Source of the DNA: Gammaproteobacteria bacterium
GTDB taxonomy: Bacteria > Pseudomonadota > Gammaproteobacteria > Chromatiales > Chromatiaceae
NCBI GenBank assembly: GCA_013041975.1
Contig: JABDQZ010000284.1
Span: 1 to 22,059, forward strand
Length of the DNA stretch: 22,059 nt
Reading direction: 5' to 3'
This document shows positions 1 to 7,657 of this stretch, piece by piece. Made by a program: the position numbers and the translations under genes. The notes under the pieces are model-generated. The model had not been told where the DNA came from. It saw nothing but the letters and a program-made list of their open reading frames with translations, and ran no database searches. How positions within the stretch are numbered: position 1 is the first letter of the stretch; the number at the start of each line of letters is the position of its first letter.

Positions 1-21
1 TGTTTAAATATCTTTATCATG

Positions 22-49
22 TGCAGTTACCCCCTGCAGTTACCCCCTG
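22..49. repeat. 13-base tandem duplication downstream of ssb
   Basis: The unit TGCAGTTACCCCC occurs twice back to back (22-34 and 35-47), and the match runs two bases further. Read on the minus strand the repeat directly follows a perfect TTGACA hexamer (48-53), which could be the -35 element of a gene lying left of the window. No good -10 element sits 16-18 bases from it in the present arrangement. The rest of the 1-80 flank shows no gene. Confidence 0.7.
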
Positions 50-80
50 TCAAGGGAGAGAAAAAGCGCCATGATCTCCG

Positions 81-539
81 TCAGAACGGAATATCATCAT
101 CCTCGAACCCGGCTGCCCCCGCGGCAGGAGCGGCAGCAGGCGCACTGGAGGATTGCGACGACTGGTCAAAGGAACTGTTTTCCATCGGAGCACCACCGCC
201 ACCACGGCTATCCAGCATCTGCATCTGATCCGCAACGATCTCTGTCGTGTAGCGATCCTGGCCATTCTTATCTTGCCATTTACGGGTTTGCAGCTTACCT
301 TCGATATAAACCTTGCTACCCTTTTTCAGGTATTCACCAGCAATCTCACCCAGTCTTCTGAACATCACAACACGGTGCCATTCGGTTTTTTCCTGGTTAT
401 CACCGGTGTTTTTATCTTTCCAGGTTTCACTGGTTGCAACTGTAATATTCGCTACTGCATTGCCATTTGGCATGTAACGCACTTCCGGATCCTGCCCCAG
501 GTTACCGACCAGAATAACTTTGTTAACACCTCTTTGCAT
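81..539 (-). CDS. ssb: Single-stranded DNA-binding protein SSB
   Basis: This is the cytoplasmic protein that coats single-stranded DNA during replication, recombination and repair. The N-terminus (GVNKVILVGNLGQDPEVRY) and the following 110 or so residues are the standard OB fold. A short tail of about 40 residues, rich in Ser, Ala and Gly, ends in the acidic tip DDDIPF, the docking peptide for partner enzymes. At 152 residues it is shorter than the E. coli protein (178), and the difference is in the tail. The ATG is preceded by a strong AGGAGG ribosome-binding site five bases away (544-549). It lies 41 bases after the MFS gene and is probably transcribed with it. In E. coli ssb is the direct divergent neighbour of uvrA; here the transporter gene sits between them. 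Confidence 0.97.
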   Translation of the reverse strand: MQRGVNKVILVGNLGQDPEVRYMPNGNAVANITVATSETWKDKNTGDNQEKTEWHRVVMFRRLGEIAGEYLKKGSKVYIEGKLQTRKWQDKNGQDRYTTEIVADQMQMLDSRGGGGAPMENSSFDQSSQSSSAPAAAPAAGAAGFEDDDIPF

Positions 540-580
540 ATTTCCTCCTGATTTCGTCTTCCTTAACGAGTTAATAATAC

Positions 581-1975
581 TTAATTTGAACCAACGAGCA
601 GGATTTCAAGCTCGTTTTCATTAAACTGTTTGCGATCCACTTTCAGGTAGACCACTTCTTCTGTCGGAATGACCACCGCCTCTACCACACCTTTCAGGGA
701 TTGCAGTTTGACAGAAAGCCCGCTGATTTTCTGTTCCGATAAACCTTCCAGATCAATCACCCGGCTGCTGTACTGCCCCGGATGCTTCATGGTCAGCGCG
801 ACCATCAGCCAAAGCAGAGCAATCACCAGGCAGGCTGCAAACACCCACTCATATCCCAGGTATTGATGAACCAGCCCCCCGATCAAGCCGCCCAGAAATC
901 CACCCAGAAACTGTCCGGTTGAATAAACACCCATGGCGGTCCCCTTGGCATCAACCGGGGCAGTCTTTGAAACCAGAGAAGGCAACAAGGACTCCAGCAG
1001 ATTAAAACCGGTAAAAAACAACGTCAGAAAAGCGGCTGCGAGCAACCAGCTTGTCCCGGCAGAAAACAATAACAGCGATGCCAGTGCTATTGCGGCAATA
1101 CCACCTGAAAAAACGGCTTTTATTTTACCCTTTTTCTCCGCCAGAATGATAAAAGGCACCATAATAACGACCGAGATTCCCAAAACAACCAGATAAAGCA
1201 ACGAATGTTCTGCCTGGGGCAGCCCCAGATCCCTCAATAGCAAAGGGACGGAAAGAAACATTGCTGTCAGTATCAGGTGCAGGCTGAAAATTCCCCAGTC
1301 CAGACGCAATAGTTCAGTGTTTTGCAGTATCCGGGAAAAGGCTTCGGGTACAGTCTGGGCTTCACGATGCACAGGCTGTTTTTCCGGTGTTGGCACAACT
1401 AACCAAATCACCAGCATACCCAGAACCGCAAACACTGCTGTCATCCAGAAAATACCACTGATACCGATTAACTGATCCAGGTAGGGACCAGCCATTAGAG
1501 AAACGGCAAAAGCAGCGCCGATAGTCATACCGATGGTTGCCATGGCACGGGTACGTTTTGAGTCACGCGTCAGATCAGCCGCCAGGGCCATTACGGCGGC
1601 CGCGATAGCACCACTGCCTTGCACGGCTCGCCCAATCAGTATCAACCAGATATCTTCGGCAAGCGCTGCAATCACGCTTCCAATAGCAAATAACAGTAAC
1701 CCGGCAAGGATAACAGGCTTGCGTCCAATGCGATCAGAAAGCAGGCCAAAGGGGATTTGTAATATCGCCTGTGTCAACCCATACATGCCAACGGCAAGAC
1801 CAATTAACAGTGGCGTCGCCCCGTCCAGTTTTTCTGCATACAAGGCAAACACCGGCAACACCAGAAACAAACCCAGCATACGAAAACCATAGATACTCGC
1901 CAGGCCGGTTATAGCCTTGCGTTCGACTGGGGTCAGTGGTTCGGAATTTTTGGCGTGACGGGACAATATGGACAC
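581..1975 (-). CDS. MFS transporter with C-terminal YAM-like domain (YajR type)
   Basis: The protein has the twelve hydrophobic segments of a major facilitator superfamily exporter. Motif A is intact (GLLSDRIGRKP, residues 77-87) in the loop after helix 2, and a long central loop (about 195-220) separates the halves. After the last helix, residues from about 395 to 464 form a small soluble domain with a beta-alpha-beta look (SEQKISGLSVKLQSLKGVVE, then VVYLKVDRKQF). It matches the ferredoxin-like YAM domain of E. coli YajR. YajR-type proteins are proton-driven inner-membrane exporters whose natural substrate is not settled. The start is a GTG with no good Shine-Dalgarno sequence, so the first few residues are uncertain. 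The order ssb - this family - uvrA also occurs in Pseudomonas, which supports orthology. Substrate: unknown. Confidence 0.88.
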   Translation of the reverse strand: MSILSRHAKNSEPLTPVERKAITGLASIYGFRMLGLFLVLPVFALYAEKLDGATPLLIGLAVGMYGLTQAILQIPFGLLSDRIGRKPVILAGLLLFAIGSVIAALAEDIWLILIGRAVQGSGAIAAAVMALAADLTRDSKRTRAMATIGMTIGAAFAVSLMAGPYLDQLIGISGIFWMTAVFAVLGMLVIWLVVPTPEKQPVHREAQTVPEAFSRILQNTELLRLDWGIFSLHLILTAMFLSVPLLLRDLGLPQAEHSLLYLVVLGISVVIMVPFIILAEKKGKIKAVFSGGIAAIALASLLLFSAGTSWLLAAAFLTLFFTGFNLLESLLPSLVSKTAPVDAKGTAMGVYSTGQFLGGFLGGLIGGLVHQYLGYEWVFAACLVIALLWLMVALTMKHPGQYSSRVIDLEGLSEQKISGLSVKLQSLKGVVEAVVIPTEEVVYLKVDRKQFNENELEILLVGSN

Positions 1976-2005
1976 TTCATTTGAAACGATAATTTAAGGA
2001 TAAGG

Positions 2006-2014
2006 ATCTTAGCA
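2006..2014 (-). promoter_or_regulatory. Predicted extended -10 promoter for the MFS-ssb pair
   Basis: On the minus strand the sequence reads TGC TAAGAT, an extended -10 (TGN plus a 4/6 match to TATAAT), about 30 bases before the MFS start codon. No good -35 is visible, which extended -10 promoters tolerate. It sits in the 143-base divergent region shared with uvrA. I see no LexA-type CTG-N10-CAG operator in that region; the nearest look-alike (2060-2074) has only nine bases between the half sites. Confidence 0.4.
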
Positions 2015-2118
2015 GAAATTTGTCCTGCGTAGAAAACCATACTCAACACGAACACAAAGCTGAATCAAATCCAGTTTTTCGGTATATTGAAGGGCTGCAT
2101 TTCTTCCCGGAAAAAATC

Positions 2119-4944
2119 ATGGATCACATTCACATTCAGGGTGCCCGCACCCACAACCTGAAAAATTTTGAGCTGACACTGCCACGCGACAAGCTGATCG
2201 TGATCACAGGCCTGTCCGGCTCGGGGAAATCTTCGCTGGCATTCGACACCATCTACGCCGAGGGACAAAGGCGTTATGTTGAATCATTATCCGCCTACGC
2301 CAGGCAATTCCTTTCCATGATGGAAAAACCGGATGTCGACCATATCGAAGGGCTCTCTCCTGCCATATCGATCGAACAAAAAACCACCAGCCACAACCCG
2401 CGCTCAACCGTCGGTACCATTACGGAAATTTACGACTACCTGCGTTTGCTGTTTGCCCGTGCAGGGACACCTTTATGCCCGGAGCACGGCCAGCCACTGG
2501 AAGCACAGACCATCAGTCAGATGGTCGACCACGTATTAAGCCTGGAAGAAGGTTCCAAACTAATGCTACTGGCGCCGATCATTTCCGAACGCAAGGGCGA
2601 ATACCACAAGCTGTTACAGGAACTGAAAACCCAGGGATTTATCCGCGCCCGAATTGATGGTGATATTTATGATCTCGATGATGCACCTGATCTTGAGCTG
2701 AGAAAAAAACACACGATTGAAGTTGTCATAGACCGTTTCAAGGTACGGGAAGACTTGCGTCTGCGCCTCACAGAATCTTTTGAAACTGCACTGAACATGG
2801 CTGAAGGCATTGCACGTATTGCCTGGATGGAAAAGGATAGCGAACAGCAAGAGCTGGTTTTTTCAGCCAACTTTTCCTGTCCTGTGTGCGGCTATTCCAT
2901 TGAGGAACTTGAGCCGCGCCTGTTTTCATTTAACAACCCGGTTGGCGCCTGCCGCACCTGCGATGGCCTGGGCGTCGAACAATATTTTGATCCCTCAAAA
3001 GTCGTCGCCCACCCTGAACTATCACTCGCTGGCGGCGCAATTCGCGGCTGGGATCGACGTAATGCCTATTATTTTCAGATGCTAAAATCATTAGGTTCTC
3101 ACTATGATTTCGATATTGAAATCCCCTGGGAAGAGCTGCCCGCAAAAACCCGTGACGTGATTCTAAACGGCAGTGGTTCTGAAACGATTGAATTTACCTA
3201 TTTCAGCGACAGGGGCCGCAGCGTTAGCAAGAACCATTCGTTCGAAGGCATTCTGCACAACATGAAACGTCGTTTTCGTGAAACCGAATCCAATGCCGTG
3301 CGGGATGAACTGACACGCTATATTTCCTCGCAGCATTGTCCTGACTGTGAAGGCACCCGACTCAATAGTGGTGCACGTAATGTCTTTGTTGCTGACCACA
3401 ACCTGCCCAAAATCACTCACATGGCGATTGAAGCCAGTCTGGACTTTTTTACTAACCTGAAACTGCCTGGCAAACAGGGCAAGATAGCTGAAAAGATACT
3501 CAAGGAAATTACCGATCGTCTGCGTTTTCTGGTCAATGTTGGCCTCAATTACCTGTCGCTGGACCGCAGCGCCGAAACCCTGTCTGGCGGTGAAGCACAG
3601 CGAATCCGACTTGCCAGCCAGATCGGTGCGGGCCTGGTCGGTGTGATGTATGTACTGGATGAACCGTCAATTGGCCTGCATCAACGTGACAATGAACGCC
3701 TGCTGAAAACGCTCACCCATCTGCGTGACATCGGCAATACCGTGATCGTAGTCGAACATGATGAAGATGCAATACGCACTGCTGATCATATTGTTGATAT
3801 AGGCCCGGGTGCCGGGGTTCATGGTGGGCAGATTATTGCTCAAGGGACAGCCGAAGATATCGCTGCTACAGAAGGGTCTCTCACCGGACAATATCTAAGT
3901 CGCAAGCAGGAAATTGAAATTCCCGCTTCACGCACTGAATTTGACAAAAACAATGTACTAAAACTCAAGGGTGCCAGCGGCAACAACCTGAAAAATGTTG
4001 AACTGGAAATTTATGCCGGCCTGCTTACCTGTATCACCGGTGTTTCCGGCTCGGGTAAATCCACACTGATTAATGACACACTGTATCCGCTGACAGCCAA
4101 CCACCTTAACAAGGCAACACATACAGTCGCTCCTCATAAATCCATCACCGGTCTCCAGCAGTTTGATAAAGTGGTTGATATTGACCAGTCACCTATTGGC
4201 CGTACCCCCCGATCAAACCCAGCCACCTACACCGGCCTGTTTACCCCCATACGCGAACTGTTCGCCGGTGTACCCGAAGCCCGCTCTCGAGGTTATCAAC
4301 CCGGCCGATTCAGTTTCAATGTCAAAGGCGGGCGCTGTGAAGCCTGCAAAGGAGATGGCGCGATCAAGGTTGAAATGCACTTTTTGCCTGACATCTACGT
4401 GCAATGTGATGTGTGCAAGGGCAAGCGCTACAATCGTGAAACCCTGGAAATCAAATACAAAGGCAAAAGCATCAATGAAGTGCTGGATATGACGATCGAG
4501 GATGCCCTGGGATTTTTTGAAGCCGTACCTTCGATCAAGCGTAAACTGCAAACCCTCATGGACGTTGGTCTGAGTTATATTCAACTGGGCCAGAATGCCG
4601 TAACCCTTTCCGGCGGTGAAGCTCAGCGCGTCAAGCTTTCGCGCGAGCTTTCCAAACGCGATACCGGCAGCACACTGTATATTCTTGATGAGCCCACCAC
4701 CGGATTGCACTTTCATGATGTCAAACAGTTACTGACGGTACTGCACCGTTTACGCGACCATGGCAATACCGTTGTCGTTATCGAACATAACCTCGATGTC
4801 ATCAAAACGGCTGACTGGATCGTTGACCTTGGCCCTGAAGGTGGCAACAAGGGCGGGGAAATTATTGCGACCGGCACACCGGAAGAAGTCGCCAATAACG
4901 AAACATCTCATACCGGTCGCTTTTTGAAGAATATGCTGATTTAA
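2119..4944 (+). CDS. uvrA: UvrABC excinuclease ATPase subunit A
   Basis: UvrA dimerises, scans DNA for bulky damage and loads UvrB in nucleotide excision repair. Both ABC ATPase modules are complete: Walker A GLSGSGKSS (31-39) and GVSGSGKST (from 641), and signature LSGGEAQ at 488 and 830. The zinc modules are present with CxxC pairs at 254/257 and 278/281 and at 740/743 and 763/766. The protein is 941 residues, essentially the E. coli length (940). I chose the ATG at 2119 because MDHIHIQGARTHNL is the usual UvrA N-terminus. The frame stays open upstream to a TTG at 2020, but those 33 residues are not UvrA-like. It is divergent from the MFS-ssb pair and converges on the next gene with 13 bases between stop codons. 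Confidence 0.98.
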   Translation: MDHIHIQGARTHNLKNFELTLPRDKLIVITGLSGSGKSSLAFDTIYAEGQRRYVESLSAYARQFLSMMEKPDVDHIEGLSPAISIEQKTTSHNPRSTVGTITEIYDYLRLLFARAGTPLCPEHGQPLEAQTISQMVDHVLSLEEGSKLMLLAPIISERKGEYHKLLQELKTQGFIRARIDGDIYDLDDAPDLELRKKHTIEVVIDRFKVREDLRLRLTESFETALNMAEGIARIAWMEKDSEQQELVFSANFSCPVCGYSIEELEPRLFSFNNPVGACRTCDGLGVEQYFDPSKVVAHPELSLAGGAIRGWDRRNAYYFQMLKSLGSHYDFDIEIPWEELPAKTRDVILNGSGSETIEFTYFSDRGRSVSKNHSFEGILHNMKRRFRETESNAVRDELTRYISSQHCPDCEGTRLNSGARNVFVADHNLPKITHMAIEASLDFFTNLKLPGKQGKIAEKILKEITDRLRFLVNVGLNYLSLDRSAETLSGGEAQRIRLASQIGAGLVGVMYVLDEPSIGLHQRDNERLLKTLTHLRDIGNTVIVVEHDEDAIRTADHIVDIGPGAGVHGGQIIAQGTAEDIAATEGSLTGQYLSRKQEIEIPASRTEFDKNNVLKLKGASGNNLKNVELEIYAGLLTCITGVSGSGKSTLINDTLYPLTANHLNKATHTVAPHKSITGLQQFDKVVDIDQSPIGRTPRSNPATYTGLFTPIRELFAGVPEARSRGYQPGRFSFNVKGGRCEACKGDGAIKVEMHFLPDIYVQCDVCKGKRYNRETLEIKYKGKSINEVLDMTIEDALGFFEAVPSIKRKLQTLMDVGLSYIQLGQNAVTLSGGEAQRVKLSRELSKRDTGSTLYILDEPTTGLHFHDVKQLLTVLHRLRDHGNTVVVIEHNLDVIKTADWIVDLGPEGGNKGGEIIATGTPEEVANNETSHTGRFLKNMLI

Positions 4945-4957
4945 ATCTTATTCCTTG

Positions 4958-5602
4958 TCACGTCATCGAACGGCGCATCATCCAAAACAATATTGGCAAC
5001 ATTAACGGTGCAACGCCAGGAATTGGCACAGCCGATACGGCAGGAGGGCTGTCAGTAAAGACTTGATTTGCGTTCAACAGACCGAAAGATGACTCATCAA
5101 ACCCCCAGAAATAATCACTGAACTGATAGCCCAGCCCTGCCAATTGCAGTGACTGCCCCGGCAGCGTTGATGAAGATTCCGTGGTCCCAATATCAGTACT
5201 GAACAAACCAGCCGCCAACCCGGAAACTGCCTGAAAAGAGCCCTCATAACTGATGAACTGCAATACTGAATCCGTATCATCCACCAGTGCAATGCCATCC
5301 GGTGAGCCATTCTGGATACCGGTTACATCAAATGACATAAAGCCATAACCATTGGATTCATCATCAAACATCCCGTCCAGCGCAACACTTTTATAAACAG
5401 CACCATTGTTCCCGTTATAGAACAGCAACTGCCAATGACTTAAATCGATACCTGAAATACCGGCCAGTTCGACCGCCTCGCCAACATCGCGGCCTGCGTT
5501 GTCATAGTGCAGCTCATTGATAAAAACCGGGGTGGTATGTGCCAAAAGCGGCAATACAAACAGTGCGCAGAACAGCACACCGTAAGGTGTTTTCCCTAAC
5601 AT
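4958..5602 (-). CDS. Secreted lamin-tail-domain protein with PEP-CTERM-like anchor
   Basis: The 214-residue protein starts with a signal peptide (Lys-4, hydrophobic core about 8-20, likely cleavage near residue 21-23). The mature part opens with FINELHYDNAGRDVGEAVEL, the start of a lamin tail domain (LTD) beta fold seen in secreted bacterial proteins and nucleases. Strands continue through WQLLFYNGNNGAVY. No catalytic nuclease domain is visible. The C-terminus has VPIPG (192-196), a hydrophobic segment (about 198-209) and a terminal RR. This is the three-part layout of PEP-CTERM/VPLPA-CTERM sorting signals, although the motif lacks the Glu of PEP. I infer export and processing by an exosortase-type system, not encoded here. 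I chose the ATG at 5602 over one 13 codons upstream because GGAGAG lies six bases before it and the signal peptide begins there. Exact role unknown. Confidence 0.75.
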   Translation of the reverse strand: MLGKTPYGVLFCALFVLPLLAHTTPVFINELHYDNAGRDVGEAVELAGISGIDLSHWQLLFYNGNNGAVYKSVALDGMFDDESNGYGFMSFDVTGIQNGSPDGIALVDDTDSVLQFISYEGSFQAVSGLAAGLFSTDIGTTESSSTLPGQSLQLAGLGYQFSDYFWGFDESSFGLLNANQVFTDSPPAVSAVPIPGVAPLMLPILFWMMRRSMT

Positions 5603-5623
5603 TTTTCTCTCCTTGAAAATTAT

Positions 5624-5642
5624 CGTGTCGATCCGTGACACG
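5624..5642 (-). other. 5'-end stem-loop of the LTD gene transcript
   Basis: CGTGTC and GACACG pair over six bases around a seven-base loop. The hairpin starts about where the predicted promoter at 5649-5678 would begin transcription, and ends 21 bases before the ATG. A 5'-terminal hairpin could stabilise the mRNA. It has no T-run suited to termination. Confidence 0.35.
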
Positions 5643-5648
5643 CAGACA

Positions 5649-5678
5649 AAGATACATCCTGTGAGGTACCGGAGTCAA
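5649..5678 (-). promoter_or_regulatory. Predicted sigma-70 promoter of the LTD/PEP-CTERM-like gene
   Basis: On the minus strand, -35 TTGACT (5/6) is followed after 18 bases by -10 TATCTT (4/6). It lies in the 102-base gap after the HNH gene, about 50 bases before the start codon of the secreted protein gene. It suggests that this gene is not simply the last cistron of the DUF62-HNH set. Confidence 0.42.
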
Positions 5679-5704
5679 ATGGCTTACTGCACCAAACCGT
5701 TACA

Positions 5705-6277
5705 TCACGACAGTAACAAGCGGCTATTATCGGGAAACCTTACCTGCAGGAATTGCTGTTGATCTGCAACAATTTGTCGATGATTCTTGAGATAAAGAAA
5801 TTCAGACCAATTCGGCTTGAATGGCACAGCCAATAGCAATCTTCCCCACTCTTCCGGGGTATGGTTACCTTTACTGTGATTACATCTGGCACATGCTGTG
5901 ACACAATTTGACCAGGTATCCGGTCCCGCTTTTGAAAGCGGAATAACATGATCGCGCGTCAGCTGACTATCCGCAAAGCTTTCTCCGCAATACATACAAA
6001 CCTGTCCATCCCTTGCAAACAACGCACGGTTTGTTAGCGGTGGCTCGAAGTGTTTTGAATGACGCCTTTTATCGACTCTCTGCCTTGTTAGCAGAATTGA
6101 TCCGACTACGATTTCAGATCGCTTACCCAGGGCCCGGTTATAACCTCCACGAAAAACCATTTCACTCTGTCCCAGGTTAGCAATGATACGATCACTGGCG
6201 GTCAGAATAATTGCCTGTCTTCGTGTGAGCCAGGCTGTAGGGTTACCTGCTTTATCAAGCTGAAGGATTCGATACAT
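5705..6277 (-). CDS. HNH endonuclease family protein
   Basis: The 190-residue protein carries a zinc-ribbon type HNH nuclease core: C94-x2-C97, the Asp109-His110 pair in TRDHVIPLSKAG, Asn124, and C129-x2-C132 followed by N133 and K136. The four cysteines would hold a structural zinc and the DHV-N-N residues form the beta-beta-alpha metal active site. The N-terminal 85 residues (QLDKAGNPTAWLTRRQAI) match what often precedes the core in stand-alone bacterial HNH proteins of the McrA-like group. I use the ATG at 6277 because AGGA lies seven bases before it; a GTG two codons upstream is too close to that site. The gene begins nine bases after the unknown gene, whose TAG stop overlaps the ribosome-binding site. 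Biological target unknown. Confidence 0.88.
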   Translation of the reverse strand: MYRILQLDKAGNPTAWLTRRQAIILTASDRIIANLGQSEMVFRGGYNRALGKRSEIVVGSILLTRQRVDKRRHSKHFEPPLTNRALFARDGQVCMYCGESFADSQLTRDHVIPLSKAGPDTWSNCVTACARCNHSKGNHTPEEWGRLLLAVPFKPNWSEFLYLKNHRQIVADQQQFLQVRFPDNSRLLLS

Positions 6278-6286
6278 GGTCACGTC

Positions 6287-6811
6287 CTAATGCAGGGTAC
6301 CATTTTTAAGGCTGAAGTCTTCGACAAGCAACGAAGCCGTTCCGTAAAATAATTCAAGCTCGACTTCATTACTGGACTCTCTGGCAGGTACCTCCATCGC
6401 GATTCGAAATCCTGTTTCCTGTGAAGAAGAACAGGCTTCTGGCAGGTGCTCTGCATCGTCAAGTTCCTTGTAAAGTTCAGCAATTGGCGCGAAAGTTACC
6501 GTACAGACACTCCATGCATGCTCGACGGGATAAAATAACTGGGCAAGTTCTCTACTTTTGTCATATAGCGTCTGTGTCAATTGCTCACGATCGGATGAAG
6601 CAAGCTGGATATCCAGTCTGGCATTATATAATTGTTGCAAGTGACGTTCACAATCCTTATCAGATGCCTTGAGATCAAAGGCAAAATAAAATTCAGGATC
6701 ACCTTCAGGGAAAAGGTCGACTTCGATTCGGTCCAGGGGAAATTGTTTAAAGAAAGGACGAAGTTTATTCAGTGTATCGATAATGCTGCCGACACAAATG
6801 CTTGTTGTCAT
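6287..6811 (-). CDS. Unknown 174-residue protein between DUF62 and HNH genes
   Basis: I do not recognise this protein. It is soluble by appearance, with no signal peptide and no membrane segment. It is acidic, with alternating beta-like stretches (RIEVDLFPEG, EFYFAFDLKA, VELELFYGTASLLVEDFSL) and a probable helix in the middle (DREQLTQTLYDKSRELAQLF). It has three scattered Cys residues and no motif of a known enzyme. That it is real is supported by an ATG with GAGG eight bases upstream, placement 12 bases after the DUF62 gene and nine bases before the HNH gene, and codon use like its neighbours. Such spacing implies one mRNA and possibly a shared process, but this is inference. Confidence 0.72.
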   Translation of the reverse strand: MTTSICVGSIIDTLNKLRPFFKQFPLDRIEVDLFPEGDPEFYFAFDLKASDKDCERHLQQLYNARLDIQLASSDREQLTQTLYDKSRELAQLFYPVEHAWSVCTVTFAPIAELYKELDDAEHLPEACSSSQETGFRIAMEVPARESSNEVELELFYGTASLLVEDFSLKNGTLH

Positions 6812-6823
6812 GATCGAGTCCTC

Positions 6824-7633
6824 TTACTGGTTGGTTTTATTTTTAACATTGTCTGAAAAATAAATTTCACTACCAATACCCGAGCTGGTCAGTTCAGACG
6901 CACTCGCGCTGTTTGCTGCAATTTCCAGCAGTCCCATCGAGTTTTCGTACCAGAACAATGCCCCAGACGGAACCTTGGAAAAGGTACCAGCATAGAAAAC
7001 TGCCTGTGTTCCCAGCATGATTGTCATATTGTTCGGAATTCCCTTTGCTGGCACACCACTAATCAAGTTTCCATAATGATCTACGTAGATAATTTCATTT
7101 AGGGTTTCAGCCCAATCACTACCAATCAGTTTGGTGGTAGCCACAAATTGAAAATCCATCGCTTCCCCGTTTATCAGCTTTGTCAGTTCCGGAGCAAACC
7201 AGTCTCGAGCATGAAAGCTATTGGAGATTCTTTTTGTGGGGTAATTGAGAAGCGCTACTTTTTTTACGTCATGCCGGGCAATCAGACGTGAAAAAAGACC
7301 ATTGTCCGGCCCAAGAAATGTCATCTTGCCAATTTGGAAAGTAATTACCTGCCGGGCACTACCAACACCTGGATCGACAACGGCCAGAAAATAACCCCTT
7401 TTAACAGGTAATTCCTGATATAGCGCCGCCAACAGATAAGACGAACGGAAAGGATCAGCCGATGGCGCGTTAGAAAGTAGATTGATGAAATGAGCCTGGC
7501 TTCGATGAGCAATAACTGCCTCGACCTGCCCTGCGTAAGGTCCATGTAACCCAAAATCACTGAAAAAATATACAACTTGTCTTGGTACCAACAAAGGGTG
7601 CCCCCGGACTCTTGTACATATGAGCCTGAGCAT
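6824..7633 (-). CDS. SAM hydrolase / hydroxide adenosyltransferase family protein (DUF62)
   Basis: Members of this family cleave S-adenosylmethionine with water to adenosine and methionine; the fluorinases and chlorinases are specialised relatives. The landmarks are in order: FFSDFGLHGPYAGQ (23-36), VVDPGVGSAR (85-94), GPDNG (108-112), FHARDWFAP (140-148, with the family His), VDHYGNLISG (184-193) and the C-terminal NSMGLLEIA. The segment that is usually DITHxVPPxD reads NLLSNAPSAD here, so the first acidic residue and the His are replaced. Asp60 keeps the second Asp position. The start is unsettled: GTG at 7675, ATG at 7633 (used here, 269 residues) or TTG at 7594/7591, which has GGGGG about six bases upstream and gives a more typical short N-terminus. 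First gene of a three-gene set. Confidence 0.85.
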   Translation of the reverse strand: MLRLICTRVRGHPLLVPRQVVYFFSDFGLHGPYAGQVEAVIAHRSQAHFINLLSNAPSADPFRSSYLLAALYQELPVKRGYFLAVVDPGVGSARQVITFQIGKMTFLGPDNGLFSRLIARHDVKKVALLNYPTKRISNSFHARDWFAPELTKLINGEAMDFQFVATTKLIGSDWAETLNEIIYVDHYGNLISGVPAKGIPNNMTIMLGTQAVFYAGTFSKVPSGALFWYENSMGLLEIAANSASASELTSSGIGSEIYFSDNVKNKTNQ

Positions 7634-7657
7634 AACACCAGATATTGTGTTTCCCAA
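7629..7657 (-). promoter_or_regulatory. Weak candidate promoter for the DUF62-unknown-HNH set
   Basis: On the minus strand TTGGGA and TATGCT are 17 bases apart. The -10 overlaps the ATG at 7633, so if this promoter is real, translation of the DUF62 gene must start downstream, probably at the TTG pair near 7591-7594. Sequence matches are modest. Confidence 0.22.

Noticed and set aside
2060..2074. LexA-like site CTG...CAG upstream of uvrA
   Set aside because: Only nine bases separate the half sites, whereas the gammaproteobacterial box needs ten, and the flanks do not match.
2060..2088. Possible uvrA promoter with TATATT at 2083-2088
   Set aside because: The -10 is acceptable but no -35 better than 3/6 is found at 16-18 bases, so I did not list it as a feature.
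2020..2118. N-terminal extension of UvrA from a TTG codon
   Set aside because: The 33 extra residues do not resemble UvrA; the ATG at 2119 gives the normal N-terminus and length.
4213..4716. A 167-codon open frame on the minus strand inside uvrA
   Set aside because: It is fully antisense to the second ATPase module of uvrA, has no ribosome-binding site that stands out and no recognisable protein features; uvrA is certain.
5705..7633. Reading the DUF62-HNH set as a phage-defence system
   Set aside because: There is no ATPase, methyltransferase, toxin or mobile element gene nearby, and both recognised families are widespread outside defence. Kept only as a hypothesis in the findings.
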